Shown here: positions 41,859-48,913 of the stretch, in pieces
Numbering within the stretch: position 1 is the first letter of the stretch
Layout: every line of letters starts with the position of its first letter
Origin: Opitutaceae bacterium
Lineage (GTDB): Bacteria; Verrucomicrobiota; Verrucomicrobiia; Opitutales; Opitutaceae
Assembly: GCA_016794785.1 (NCBI GenBank)
Contig: JAEUHC010000011.1
Span: 124,001 to 188,000, forward strand
Length of the DNA: 64,000 nucleotides
Direction: 5' to 3'
Made by a program: the position numbers and the translations under genes
The notes under the pieces: generated by a model
Database searches by the model: none
Seen by the model: only the letters and a program-made list of their open reading frames with translations
Told to the model about the DNA's origin: nothing

Positions 41859-43424
41859 TCAGTCGTCCGGGAACGGAGGCAGGCGCTCGAACTTCAACAC
41901 CTCCGCGTAGGAAATCTCGCCGGCCCCGGCAAGGAGCAGCGCTTCGCGCACGAGCGATGAACCGCCGAGCGCGAGCCAGCGTTTGCGGAGGGTGGTCTCG
42001 TTGAACGTATGCCGACTGGCCCGGCCGATCGCGTCCGTGAGATCGTCGCTCGCGGCGGGATGGAGCAACTCAAAGACGGCCGCCACGTCGCGCTCGCCTT
42101 GGCCGCCGCACTGCGCGCAGCCTCCGGGCGTGTGCAAGGTCGTCGGCACTGGCAATTGGTAGTGCGCGAAGTGTCGCGCCTGCGCCGGCGTCGGAGTGAC
42201 CGGTTTCCGGCAGTGAGGACACAGGCGACGCACCAAGCGCTGGGCGACGACGAGCAGCAGCGAGGTCGCGATTTGCCGACCAGTGAGCCCGAGGTCGAGC
42301 AACCGCGATACCACTCCGACCGCGTCGCGCGTGTGCAGGGTGGCGAAGATGAGGTGGCCGGTATCGACGGCTTCGACGCACGTGTGCGCCACCGGTCCGT
42401 CGCGAATCTCGCCCATCAGAATCACATGCGGTGCCTGACGCAGCAGACTCTTGAGTCCGTCCGCAAAACTCCGGCCGGTGTCGGTGCCGACGGGAATTTG
42501 CGTGATCCACGGCACCGTGAATTCAACCGGATCTTCCAACGTGCGGATGTTCAGAACCGAGCGGTCGAGCTGCCCGAGACACGAATAAAGCGTCGTCGTC
42601 TTCCCGTGGCCGGTGGGACCGGTCGCTACGATGAGCCCTTGCGACTGGCGCAGGCAGGCCCGCGCCAGCGCGAGCTGCGATGGATCGGTAAACGGCAGAC
42701 ACCGCATCCGATCAAGCTGCCTCTGGCGGTCCTGGATGCGCGCGACCAAGCTCTCGCCGTGAACGGTTGGAGTGATCTCGATCCGCAAGTCGGCGCGACG
42801 ACCGTGCGGCATCGGAAGACTCGCCGCGCCGGACTGCCACGTCGTGACGGTTTGGGTGGAGAGACCGGCGATCTCCTTAAACGCCCGGAGGAGCGAGGCC
42901 GCGTGCGCGCGTTCGACCGGGGCGAGGATTTCCTTTTGGCCGGCGATTTTGATCGCCACATCCATCCACTCCTCCTGCTCATCAAGGAGAAGATCGGAGG
43001 CGCCGGCGGCGAAAGCGAACGCGACCAAATCGAGGGCAATTTCTCGTGGTGTGCGCTGGAAAAAATCCCAGCTCTCGGGGCGGCGCGGTGGCGTGTCGTG
43101 GTTCTCGCCTGATGCGGTGGGCGTGGGTGGCCGTTTGGCCTCGAGATGAGCGACCGTGTGGTCGTAGTCGTCTTCCGCGATTTTGAAGCGCCGCACCTCC
43201 TGGTGCGTAAGACGACGGATCGCGCCGAGCGCGGGTTCGTCGTCGGGCGCGACCATCGCGATGTCGAGCAGGAGGCCATGGCTGAATGTAGGCAGAAATG
43301 CGTGGCGCAGGCACGCGGCCCGAAGCACCGCATAAGCCGCGACATCGACCGATGCGGAATTGAACGGGATGAGCGGGTGACGGTTGTCGGATGCCGCAGG
43401 GAGGTGGGACGTCGTGGGGGACAT
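41859..43424 (-). CDS. Second GspE/PilT-family ATPase, in the place of VirB11
   Basis: A 521-residue ATPase with Walker A GPTGHGKTT (269-277), Walker B ILMGEIRD (about 340), a His box and CPHC / CAQC zinc pairs near the C-terminus. The N-terminus is divergent and shows no clear MshEN domain. It is encoded 10 bases after the relaxase gene in the mobilisation operon; no VirB11 is seen elsewhere, so it may be the traffic ATPase of the type IV secretion system, or a second pilus motor (retraction). The family is certain; the exact role is inferred. Confidence 0.85.
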   Translation of the reverse strand: MSPTTSHLPAASDNRHPLIPFNSASVDVAAYAVLRAACLRHAFLPTFSHGLLLDIAMVAPDDEPALGAIRRLTHQEVRRFKIAEDDYDHTVAHLEAKRPPTPTASGENHDTPPRRPESWDFFQRTPREIALDLVAFAFAAGASDLLLDEQEEWMDVAIKIAGQKEILAPVERAHAASLLRAFKEIAGLSTQTVTTWQSGAASLPMPHGRRADLRIEITPTVHGESLVARIQDRQRQLDRMRCLPFTDPSQLALARACLRQSQGLIVATGPTGHGKTTTLYSCLGQLDRSVLNIRTLEDPVEFTVPWITQIPVGTDTGRSFADGLKSLLRQAPHVILMGEIRDGPVAHTCVEAVDTGHLIFATLHTRDAVGVVSRLLDLGLTGRQIATSLLLVVAQRLVRRLCPHCRKPVTPTPAQARHFAHYQLPVPTTLHTPGGCAQCGGQGERDVAAVFELLHPAASDDLTDAIGRASRHTFNETTLRKRWLALGGSSLVREALLLAGAGEISYAEVLKFERLPPFPDD

Positions 43425-43434
43425 TGTAAAAGAG

Positions 43435-45144
43435 CTAAAACGATCCCGGCGTGGGTTCCGCCCCGCCCAGTTTTTCCAACGGTGTGAGCGTGAGCAAATC
43501 TTCCAAGCGCACCGATTGAGGGTGGGCCAGAAAACCGGGCGCAGCCGTCAGGGTTTGAAGCGAGGCCGTCTCGACGGTTTCAGGATCGCTGGTTTCACCG
43601 GACGAGCTCGGTTTCGCCGCGTGCTGGGCGAGATCAACGGGCTGATGTCGCCGCGCGAGGTTGTCGGCCGATCGAGTCAGTTCGCGATTGAGACTGGCCG
43701 CCCGGACCAGCGCGCCGCCGATGCGGGGCTCCCGCGCTGCGGAGGGCTGCCACAGGGTCAACAAATCGGGACCGTCGCCGAGAGCAGGACTCAATGCCTG
43801 CATCATCCGCAGCGCGGTGTGACCGGATGCAATCAGGCATTCGGCCTCGGTCTTGTCCTCCTGTAAGATTTTTGCCCGCAGGATGGCAGTCTCATGAGTC
43901 AGGCGCGCGTTTTCGTCGGCGCGGTCGCGGTGATGCCGGGCGCGAGCGCGAACCTCTTCGTGAAACGAGACCGGGCCGGTCGTGGTTGCAGGGGTCCCCG
44001 GAGCCGCGAGTTTTACCTTGTCGAGGCCGGCGATGTAGAGGGTTGAGGCCCGACCGACGATGGCGGAAAACATCCCGAGGGTAGTGCGCGCTTGGGCGGT
44101 GACTTCAAAGCGGGCGGCGGACGACTTGTCGGCGATTGCCGGAAAGTTGTGCTGGATTTCGTAGAGGCGGCCGTCGGCGAGATCTTCGGCGATCAGGTGG
44201 GCCACACCATCGCGGCCTTGGCGGATGAGTGTCAGTGCCGCGGGGTCGCCGCGCATGTCGTCGATGATCTTCACCAGTTTTTCGATTTGAATGGCTCCGC
44301 CCGCGCGGGCGTCGGGCTCCAAAGTGGCGCGGTGCAAGAGCATCAGCTCCTCGGCCGCCTCGATCCGTTGTTCGCGTTGTGCGGAATGCACGGCGCGCGG
44401 TTTCGGGAGCAGGCGTTCGCAGGCGAGCTCGGCCTGCCGCTCGAAAGAATCTTTGAGGACTTGCTGGCACGGCACGTCAACGGTGCGGTCGCCGACCCGG
44501 TAGCGACGCAAGATGCCGAGATTGACGCGAGCCCCGGACTCCGTGAGCGGATGCAACAATACGTGTGCGTGGATGTGCGCCCGGTCGTGGTGCAGGGCCA
44601 CGACGTAGCCGAGCGTATCGCCGGGATAAAATTGCGCTTGGAACTCGGTGAAGGCGTTGCTCACGGCGGTCAGTAAAAACGTGTCGGCGGAAACTCCCGC
44701 CTGCCGCATGGCGGCGGCCAACCGGGGATCGAGCGTGAAGACGACATGATGCGCCTTGGTGGCGAGATCGGCGGTGTCGCGCAGCCACCACTGGCGGAGA
44801 CGGGCCAGTCGATCGGAGGGGGGGAGTTTCTCGATCTCGTGGGTCTGGTAAATTTCAGGCCGGGCGGCGCCGCCGAAGGCCGTGACCCGCCCGTGAAACG
44901 GGAGGTAATCGATCTCGGGACGCAACGGGGCCTGGCCGGTCAGAATCGCGCGGAGGTATTCTTCCTCGGTGCGGACCGGGAGTGTTTCAGGGGCGACGTA
45001 GTTGGGCTTGGTCGTTTCGTCGGCATACGCGTTGAGAAAATCGCGCAGCGGACGCGCGGCCGTGAAGCTTTTCTTCCGACGCATCATGCCCGCCCGTTTC
45101 ACGCGCCCGCCGTAGGCGGCCTGAACTGCACCGTAGAGGCTCAT
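43435..45144 (-). CDS. Relaxase/mobilisation nuclease (MOB type uncertain)
   Basis: A 569-residue protein. The three-histidine motif of relaxases is seen in HHDRAHIHAH (185-194), followed by VLLHPLTESGARVNL, as in MobA/VirD2-type proteins. The nicking Tyr could be one of the N-terminal tyrosines (for example Y4 or Y11) but is not proven. The C-terminal 250 residues are helical. It should nick at oriT and pilot the strand through VirD4. Coupled to the small upstream gene by ATGA; preceded by a candidate oriT at 45.9-46.1 kb. Confidence 0.85.
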   Translation of the reverse strand: MSLYGAVQAAYGGRVKRAGMMRRKKSFTAARPLRDFLNAYADETTKPNYVAPETLPVRTEEEYLRAILTGQAPLRPEIDYLPFHGRVTAFGGAARPEIYQTHEIEKLPPSDRLARLRQWWLRDTADLATKAHHVVFTLDPRLAAAMRQAGVSADTFLLTAVSNAFTEFQAQFYPGDTLGYVVALHHDRAHIHAHVLLHPLTESGARVNLGILRRYRVGDRTVDVPCQQVLKDSFERQAELACERLLPKPRAVHSAQREQRIEAAEELMLLHRATLEPDARAGGAIQIEKLVKIIDDMRGDPAALTLIRQGRDGVAHLIAEDLADGRLYEIQHNFPAIADKSSAARFEVTAQARTTLGMFSAIVGRASTLYIAGLDKVKLAAPGTPATTTGPVSFHEEVRARARHHRDRADENARLTHETAILRAKILQEDKTEAECLIASGHTALRMMQALSPALGDGPDLLTLWQPSAAREPRIGGALVRAASLNRELTRSADNLARRHQPVDLAQHAAKPSSSGETSDPETVETASLQTLTAAPGFLAHPQSVRLEDLLTLTPLEKLGGAEPTPGSF

Positions 45145-45485
45145 GGGGTGGACGTGGAGTAGCGCGCGAGTTGGTCGCGCAGCGCGGCGGCGTCGAGCAG
45201 GATTTTTTCGGCGCCGGCGAGGAGTGAACCCAGGCGCTTGAGTTCGGCGGTGAGATTCAGCGCGGCCCGCTCAAGGTCGTCGTCGAGCGGGGTGTCGCCG
45301 GTGAGTGAGGCTGATTCGGCCGCTAGCAACTGCAGGCAAAACGCGACCATGGCCGAAACGACGGCATCATTAGAGACGCGCTTGGCATGCCGGACGGCGG
45401 CATAGAGTCCGAGTTCGGAGGGCGCGAGCGACACTGTGACGACGAGCGTGCGCGGTTCGGTTTGGGCGACGAGAGTGGCGTTCAT
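45141..45485 (-). CDS. Mobilisation accessory protein 2
   Basis: A 114-residue soluble helical protein with a beta-like N-terminal strand (RTLVVTVSLAPSELGLYAAVRHAKR) that could be a ribbon-helix-helix, typical of MobC/NikA-type relaxosome accessories. Four-base overlaps on both sides link it to the first accessory gene and the relaxase. Confidence 0.65.
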   Translation of the reverse strand: MNATLVAQTEPRTLVVTVSLAPSELGLYAAVRHAKRVSNDAVVSAMVAFCLQLLAAESASLTGDTPLDDDLERAALNLTAELKRLGSLLAGAEKILLDAAALRDQLARYSTSTP

Positions 45486-45883
45486 GGCGAGCGGGGCGTG
45501 GACGGGACGGGAGGCTTGGTCGCGATCAACCGCTGGTGCAGGGCGACGAGTTCATCGGCATACTGGCCCAGCCGACGATAGTGGCCGGCGTGTATGCGGC
45601 GGAGCTGTTGTCCGGTCTCAAGGTTCGTCGTCGCGAGAAAAAGCAGCACGATGTTGAGCCGGTCGGAGAGCGACTGCAGGTCGCGCAAGTCGGCGAAACG
45701 CGTGAGGTGGGTCGTCGATTCGAAGTGCCGTCCCAGGAAGGCGATCAGGTTGCCGATGGTTTCGGCGCCAAGCTGGTCGGAGAGCCGGTCGAGCATGGCC
45801 TTGGTTTCGGCCGAGACTTTTACCGATGCGATGGCTTCAGATTCCGGCGGTTCGTGGTCCGGGTTGGGCAGCGATTCTTCCAT
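45482..45883 (-). CDS. Mobilisation accessory protein 1 (ribbon-helix-helix-like)
   Basis: A 133-residue protein whose segment ASVKVSAETKAMLDRLSDQL looks like a ribbon-helix-helix DNA-binding start, followed by helices. First gene of the relaxase operon. Its ATG at 45883 is 7 bases from a TACCAT -10 element. Likely binds the repeats directly upstream (45.9-46.1 kb) in the relaxosome and may repress its own operon. Confidence 0.65.
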   Translation of the reverse strand: MEESLPNPDHEPPESEAIASVKVSAETKAMLDRLSDQLGAETIGNLIAFLGRHFESTTHLTRFADLRDLQSLSDRLNIVLLFLATTNLETGQQLRRIHAGHYRRLGQYADELVALHQRLIATKPPVPSTPRSP

Positions 45884-45890
45884 GGCGCCG

Positions 45891-45900
45891 ATGGTAGCAA
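45891..45900 (-). promoter_or_regulatory. Class A leaderless promoter (relaxase operon)
   Basis: TTGCTACCAT on the minus strand; 7 bases to the ATG. It directly abuts the phased repeats of the oriT candidate. Confidence 0.65.
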
Positions 45901-46104
45901 GGAATCATCGCGGAATACCGCGCGACGGGAATCGGGCGATTCGACCCGAGGGGCGACACCGGTGCGACGCGAATCGCGGTGGTGGCGACTCGGCCCGCGA
46001 CATCGCGCGACGGAAATCACGTCCGTTGCGCTGCGAGCGGCGACCGTGCGACGGAAAATCGCGGAGTTACGCCGAAATCCCGGAAAAATCGGCGGAGTAT
46101 CCTG
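45901..46104. other. Candidate oriT / relaxosome region with helically phased repeats
   Basis: This non-coding stretch in front of the relaxase operon carries four degenerate direct repeats (consensus GCGACGGRAATCGCGG) starting at 45922, 45964, 46007 and 46048, spaced 42, 43 and 41 bases (four helical turns). The pentamer GCGAC also occurs at 45953, 45985, 45997 and 46040. There is a hairpin CGCGG-AATA-CCGCG at 45909-45922 and an inverted repeat GCGATTCG/CGAATCGC (45936-45943, 45970-45977). Repeats plus inverted repeats next to mobilisation genes are the hallmark of an origin of transfer. No nic site is identified. Confidence 0.6.
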
Positions 46105-46349
46105 ATGGCTTGGTTTCCCTCCGTTACATCTCCACGCCCGGGCGGGCCTCTGCGGCGTTTCGACCGCGGTTTAGCGTCCTGTCTCGTTCATAGCTCCCCT
46201 GTAGCCGTGGCCGCGCAAATCTGCGGACGGCCGGCAATCGCCCTCACGTGGTTCATGGTTTCGGTCAAAAATTATTGCGCCTGCGCGGAAGCCCTTTGCT
46301 CGGCTCTCCCCTCGGGAACAGCTGTTCCGCTGCTTGCGCGTCATCGGTT
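46105..46349. other. Non-coding stretch with perfect 14-bp palindrome
   Basis: With the oriT candidate this completes a 466-base gene-free gap. The only clear structure is the perfect palindrome GGAACAGCTGTTCC at 46315-46328, just past the end of the RadC-like gene. Short plus-strand frames here have no support. Confidence 0.5.
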
Positions 46350-46802
46350 CTACAGGACTCCGGCGTTACGAAACGAATAATAGCCGAGGTGGAGCGGATC
46401 GGCCTTGGGATCGCCGCAGATGACATGATCGGCGAGTGGGATCTCTATGATTCTGGCCGCCTCCCGCAGGCTCCGCGTGACCGAGAAGTCGGCCGGGCTC
46501 GGGCAGGGATCGCCGGAGGGGTGGTTGTGCGCGACGATGATACCATAAGCGCCGGCGAGGATCGCGCCGCGAAACACTTCGCGGCACGAAACCAGCGTGG
46601 AATTTACCGTGCCGAGACTCACGAGCTGCCGCCCTAACGGATGGTTCCGGCAGTCGAGATAGATGACGTAGAAAGCCTCCTGCAGCGGGTTCTCGTCGAA
46701 TGCCGACCGCAGGTAATCCACCACGTGTTCTGGAGTGACGAGTCGCACTGCCTCGCCCAACGAGACCAGGGAATAAACCAGCTTGGCTTCGAAAACGCGC
46801 AT
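46350..46802 (-). CDS. RadC-like JAB/MPN-domain protein
   Basis: A 150-residue single-domain RadC-type protein. The JAMM metal site is visible: HNHPSGD with His at 92 and 94 and Asp at 105, and an upstream Glu near 42. It lacks the N-terminal helix-hairpin-helix part of chromosomal RadC, as is usual for the short versions carried by mobile elements next to transfer regions. Function on elements is unknown. It follows the 46818 gene by 15 bases. Confidence 0.88.
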   Translation of the reverse strand: MRVFEAKLVYSLVSLGEAVRLVTPEHVVDYLRSAFDENPLQEAFYVIYLDCRNHPLGRQLVSLGTVNSTLVSCREVFRGAILAGAYGIIVAHNHPSGDPCPSPADFSVTRSLREAARIIEIPLADHVICGDPKADPLHLGYYSFRNAGVL

Positions 46803-46817
46803 GGTAGCGGCGGCGGT

Positions 46818-47141
46818 TTAGCGATGGGAGGCGGCGGAAGCACGGGCTCGCTCGGTGGCATAACCGAGGAAAGCCGCATGATCGAGTTGCGCGAAATCCA
46901 GGCCCAACGCGTCGCAAAGATGGCGCAGGTCGGCCAAAAGATCGACGATGCACGCCTCGGGCAGCTCGCTCTCTTCGTAGGCCGCGACGATGGCGCGTTT
47001 GGCGATCACGCGGCGATAGAGCAGGGGATTCTCTTCGGGTAGGTCGTCGGGAATCGTGCCGAGTGGGTGGAGGGGGATTTCGTTCCAGCGGGCTTCGATG
47101 GCGTCGGAGGAAGGTGAGTCGGATCGGGAGGGAGTGGGCAT
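46818..47141 (-). CDS. Unknown acidic helical protein
   Basis: A 107-residue soluble acidic protein, mostly helical. A class B word (GTTATCTGCG, 47170-47161) lies 19 bases before the ATG, inside the end of the upstream gene, so a short leader is predicted. Probably co-transcribed with the RadC-like gene. No family recognised. Confidence 0.6.
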   Translation of the reverse strand: MPTPSRSDSPSSDAIEARWNEIPLHPLGTIPDDLPEENPLLYRRVIAKRAIVAAYEESELPEACIVDLLADLRHLCDALGLDFAQLDHAAFLGYATERARASAASHR

Positions 47142-47154
47142 TGGGCGGATGGAT

Positions 47155-47472
47155 TTACTCCGCAGATAACGCCGTCGAAATCAGCGCGGCGTAGATTTCC
47201 AACAGCACTTCGGTTTCGTCCTCCGGCCCGACGGTGCAATCGACCACGGCATCCGCCAAATCGTCCAAGCCCGTCGCGGGGAGCGTCCCGCCGTGCCGGG
47301 CGAGCACAGCCGAGACCACGCGAATTCCATTCTCGGGCAGGCGCGCCGCGAGGCCTCTGATTTCCTCGCGGAGAGCGGCCAGCGCGTCGTCGTATCCGTC
47401 CGCGCTGGCAATGGCCTGGCTGACGCGGCGGCGCATCCGCGCCTCGGCGGGAAATTCCAATTCCTTTTTCAT
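47155..47472 (-). CDS. Unknown small acidic protein
   Basis: A 105-residue acidic helical protein. The ATG at 47472 directly follows a class B element; a GTG 6 bases upstream is in frame but lies inside that element. Unknown function. Confidence 0.6.
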   Translation of the reverse strand: MKKELEFPAEARMRRRVSQAIASADGYDDALAALREEIRGLAARLPENGIRVVSAVLARHGGTLPATGLDDLADAVVDCTVGPEDETEVLLEIYAALISTALSAE

Positions 47473-47485
47473 CGCCACAGATAGC
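47473..47485 (-). promoter_or_regulatory. Class B element (GCTATCTGTGGCG)
   Basis: Minus-strand copy abutting the ATG at 47472; deviates from the consensus at two positions. Confidence 0.6.
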
Positions 47486-47517
47486 GGCGGCCTCCGGCAA
47501 CCTTTCCAACGTTTCGG

Positions 47518-47895
47518 TCAGGAAAAATAGCTTTGGCGGCAGTCGGCCGAACAGAACCGCCGGTTGCGCTCGGGTGCAAATTCCGCCGCCGCGCCGCACC
47601 ACGCGCACTGGCACCGGAGATGTTTTTTCATCTTCGCGATCAACCGGGCTTCGGTCAGTTCACGCACAACCACGTCGCCCCGCCGATTGATCTCGTGGGT
47701 GCAGTAGGTGTGGAACTGCCGCACCATGTCGTGACCGTCGCCGCCCCAACCGGAGAGCGTTTTCCGATACCACGTGTCGAGCGGATGCTGCCGGACTTCG
47801 CGGATGACGCGGGCGACGGTGCCGGCCGAAACCACGCCACCGTGATCGCCGAGTTTGTGCCAGCGATGGATCATCGGAATGGCAGGGGAGGGCAT
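47518..47895 (-). CDS. Zinc-finger-tailed unknown protein
   Basis: A 125-residue protein starting MPSPAIPMIHR. The C-terminus has a treble-clef-like zinc pattern (CQCAWC...RRFCSADC) that resembles the tails of MYM/FCS-type fingers. The rest is a helical domain with WYRKTLSGWGGDG. Start fixed by a class B element touching the ATG. Could bind DNA or RNA; function unknown. Confidence 0.65.
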   Translation of the reverse strand: MPSPAIPMIHRWHKLGDHGGVVSAGTVARVIREVRQHPLDTWYRKTLSGWGGDGHDMVRQFHTYCTHEINRRGDVVVRELTEARLIAKMKKHLRCQCAWCGAAAEFAPERNRRFCSADCRQSYFS

Positions 47896-47908
47896 GACCG
47901 CAGATAAC
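47896..47908 (-). promoter_or_regulatory. Class B element (GTTATCTGCGGTC)
   Basis: Directly abuts the ATG at 47895. Confidence 0.7.
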
Positions 47909-47932
47909 AGCAGGTGCGCCAACGGTCTGCGG

Positions 47933-47968
47933 GCGAATGCGAACTTTTGTCGGAAACGTCGCATTCGC
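47933..47968. repeat. Perfect 10-bp inverted repeat
   Basis: GCGAATGCGA (47933-47942) and TCGCATTCGC (47959-47968) are reverse complements around a 16-base loop, 25 bases upstream of the class B element of the zinc-finger gene. It could be a hairpin or a dimeric protein site. No gene occupies 47896-48143. Confidence 0.6.
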
Positions 47969-48044
47969 GGGCGACGGCCGGAGGCGCATTTACGGCGCGA
48001 GGCCGTGAAATCTCATGAAAAGGAGGGCGCAGCGGTCGTTGGTT

Positions 48045-48056
48045 GGCGCAGATAAT
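48045..48056 (-). promoter_or_regulatory. Orphan class B element (ATTATCTGCGCC)
   Basis: A good minus-strand copy with no start codon at the expected distance; the next ATG (48016) gives only an 8-codon frame. It may drive a leader or small RNA running towards 47895. Confidence 0.45.
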
Positions 48057-48143
48057 GTGACGGGATAACCGGATTCAAGCAAGCACGCCGGAGGGCCACG
48101 TGCGACGCCCGTGGCTAAAGTGCGGCGGTCGGCGCTGCGTGAC

Positions 48144-48869
48144 TCAATCCCACCACAGGCGCCACGTCACGCGCCCGTCGTCATCCGCGACCGTGGAGTT
48201 TTCGTCGGCGTGAGTGAGGTCGCCGAGAGTCCGGCAATCGCTGCGGAACTGCGCGGCCGTCAACTTTCGCCAGTGGGTCGAGGCGGCGTTGAGTTCGCTG
48301 CCCGACGTGGCGTTGTATTCGACATAGACGACGTGCGAGCCTTCCCAGCCGAAGGTGTAGTGGAAAAGATCGCTGCCATTGTTCGGATTGCACGGGTTGT
48401 AGAAGACGCGGCGGTTGAATTCCGTGAGTTGGCGAATGAAGAGCGTCGCATCGAAGCCGTTGTAGCTGCCGACGAGCTGCGCACAGTGCGCGAGGTCGGC
48501 GGCGTCGGCGCACGCGGCGCGGCAGTGAGTATTACCAAGTTTCGCGAGAAATTGGGCCGGTGTCCTGATGCCGGGGAGGTGTTCAGGGCGGCGTTGCCAG
48601 CTCGGCACGCGGCGTTCGGCCTGCCACGTCTCAAACACAGCGCGGGCACTTTCCTGCGACTCGGGATAGGTGTTGTGGCGGAGAGCGATGGCGCAGATGC
48701 GGCCGGCCTCGGTGATTTCTGCGGGGTGGTGGTGGCAAAGTTCGCCGAGGTGTGCGTAGTCGCGAATGAGCGGATCGAGGCTGCCATTGCACCTCCAGCC
48801 GCGAAAGATGACTGGCTGCCAAGCGGGCGAGGGAACGATCAAATCAGTGGGAGATGAGGGCGAGGACAT
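48144..48869 (-). CDS. Unknown soluble protein
   Basis: A 241-residue protein without signal or membrane segments, His/Cys-containing in the first half and beta-rich at the C-terminus (HVVYVEYNATSGSEL...). The ATG at 48869 follows a class B element. No family recognised. Confidence 0.65.
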   Translation of the reverse strand: MSSPSSPTDLIVPSPAWQPVIFRGWRCNGSLDPLIRDYAHLGELCHHHPAEITEAGRICAIALRHNTYPESQESARAVFETWQAERRVPSWQRRPEHLPGIRTPAQFLAKLGNTHCRAACADAADLAHCAQLVGSYNGFDATLFIRQLTEFNRRVFYNPCNPNNGSDLFHYTFGWEGSHVVYVEYNATSGSELNAASTHWRKLTAAQFRSDCRTLGDLTHADENSTVADDDGRVTWRLWWD

Positions 48870-48882
48870 GAGCACAGATAAC
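48870..48882 (-). promoter_or_regulatory. Class B element (GTTATCTGTGCTC)
   Basis: Abuts the ATG at 48869. Confidence 0.65.
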
Positions 48883-48913
48883 GGAAAGCGAAACCGTCAC
48901 GTCGCTGCGGTCG

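Noticed and set aside
42009..43112. Plus-strand open frame of 367 codons
   Set aside because: Antisense to the second GspE/PilT-like ATPase, whose Walker motifs are clear.
43418..43430. Class A promoter in front of the second GspE-family ATPase
   Set aside because: TTTTACAATG contains TACAAT but it overlaps the start codon itself and lacks the TTGC part; the gene is 10 bases downstream of the relaxase and is more likely co-transcribed.
45922..46064. CRISPR array
   Set aside because: Only four degenerate 16-base repeats with 25-27-base intervals; the intervals themselves contain GCGAC copies and no cas genes are present. Phased protein-binding repeats fit better.
45979..46380. Plus-strand open frames across the oriT candidate
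   Set aside because: They overlap the phased repeats, have shadow-like composition and no promoter or ribosome site.
46803..46810. Class A box at the RadC-like gene
   Set aside because: GCTACCATG overlaps the ATG, so it cannot serve as a -10 at the right distance; co-transcription with the 46818 gene is more likely.
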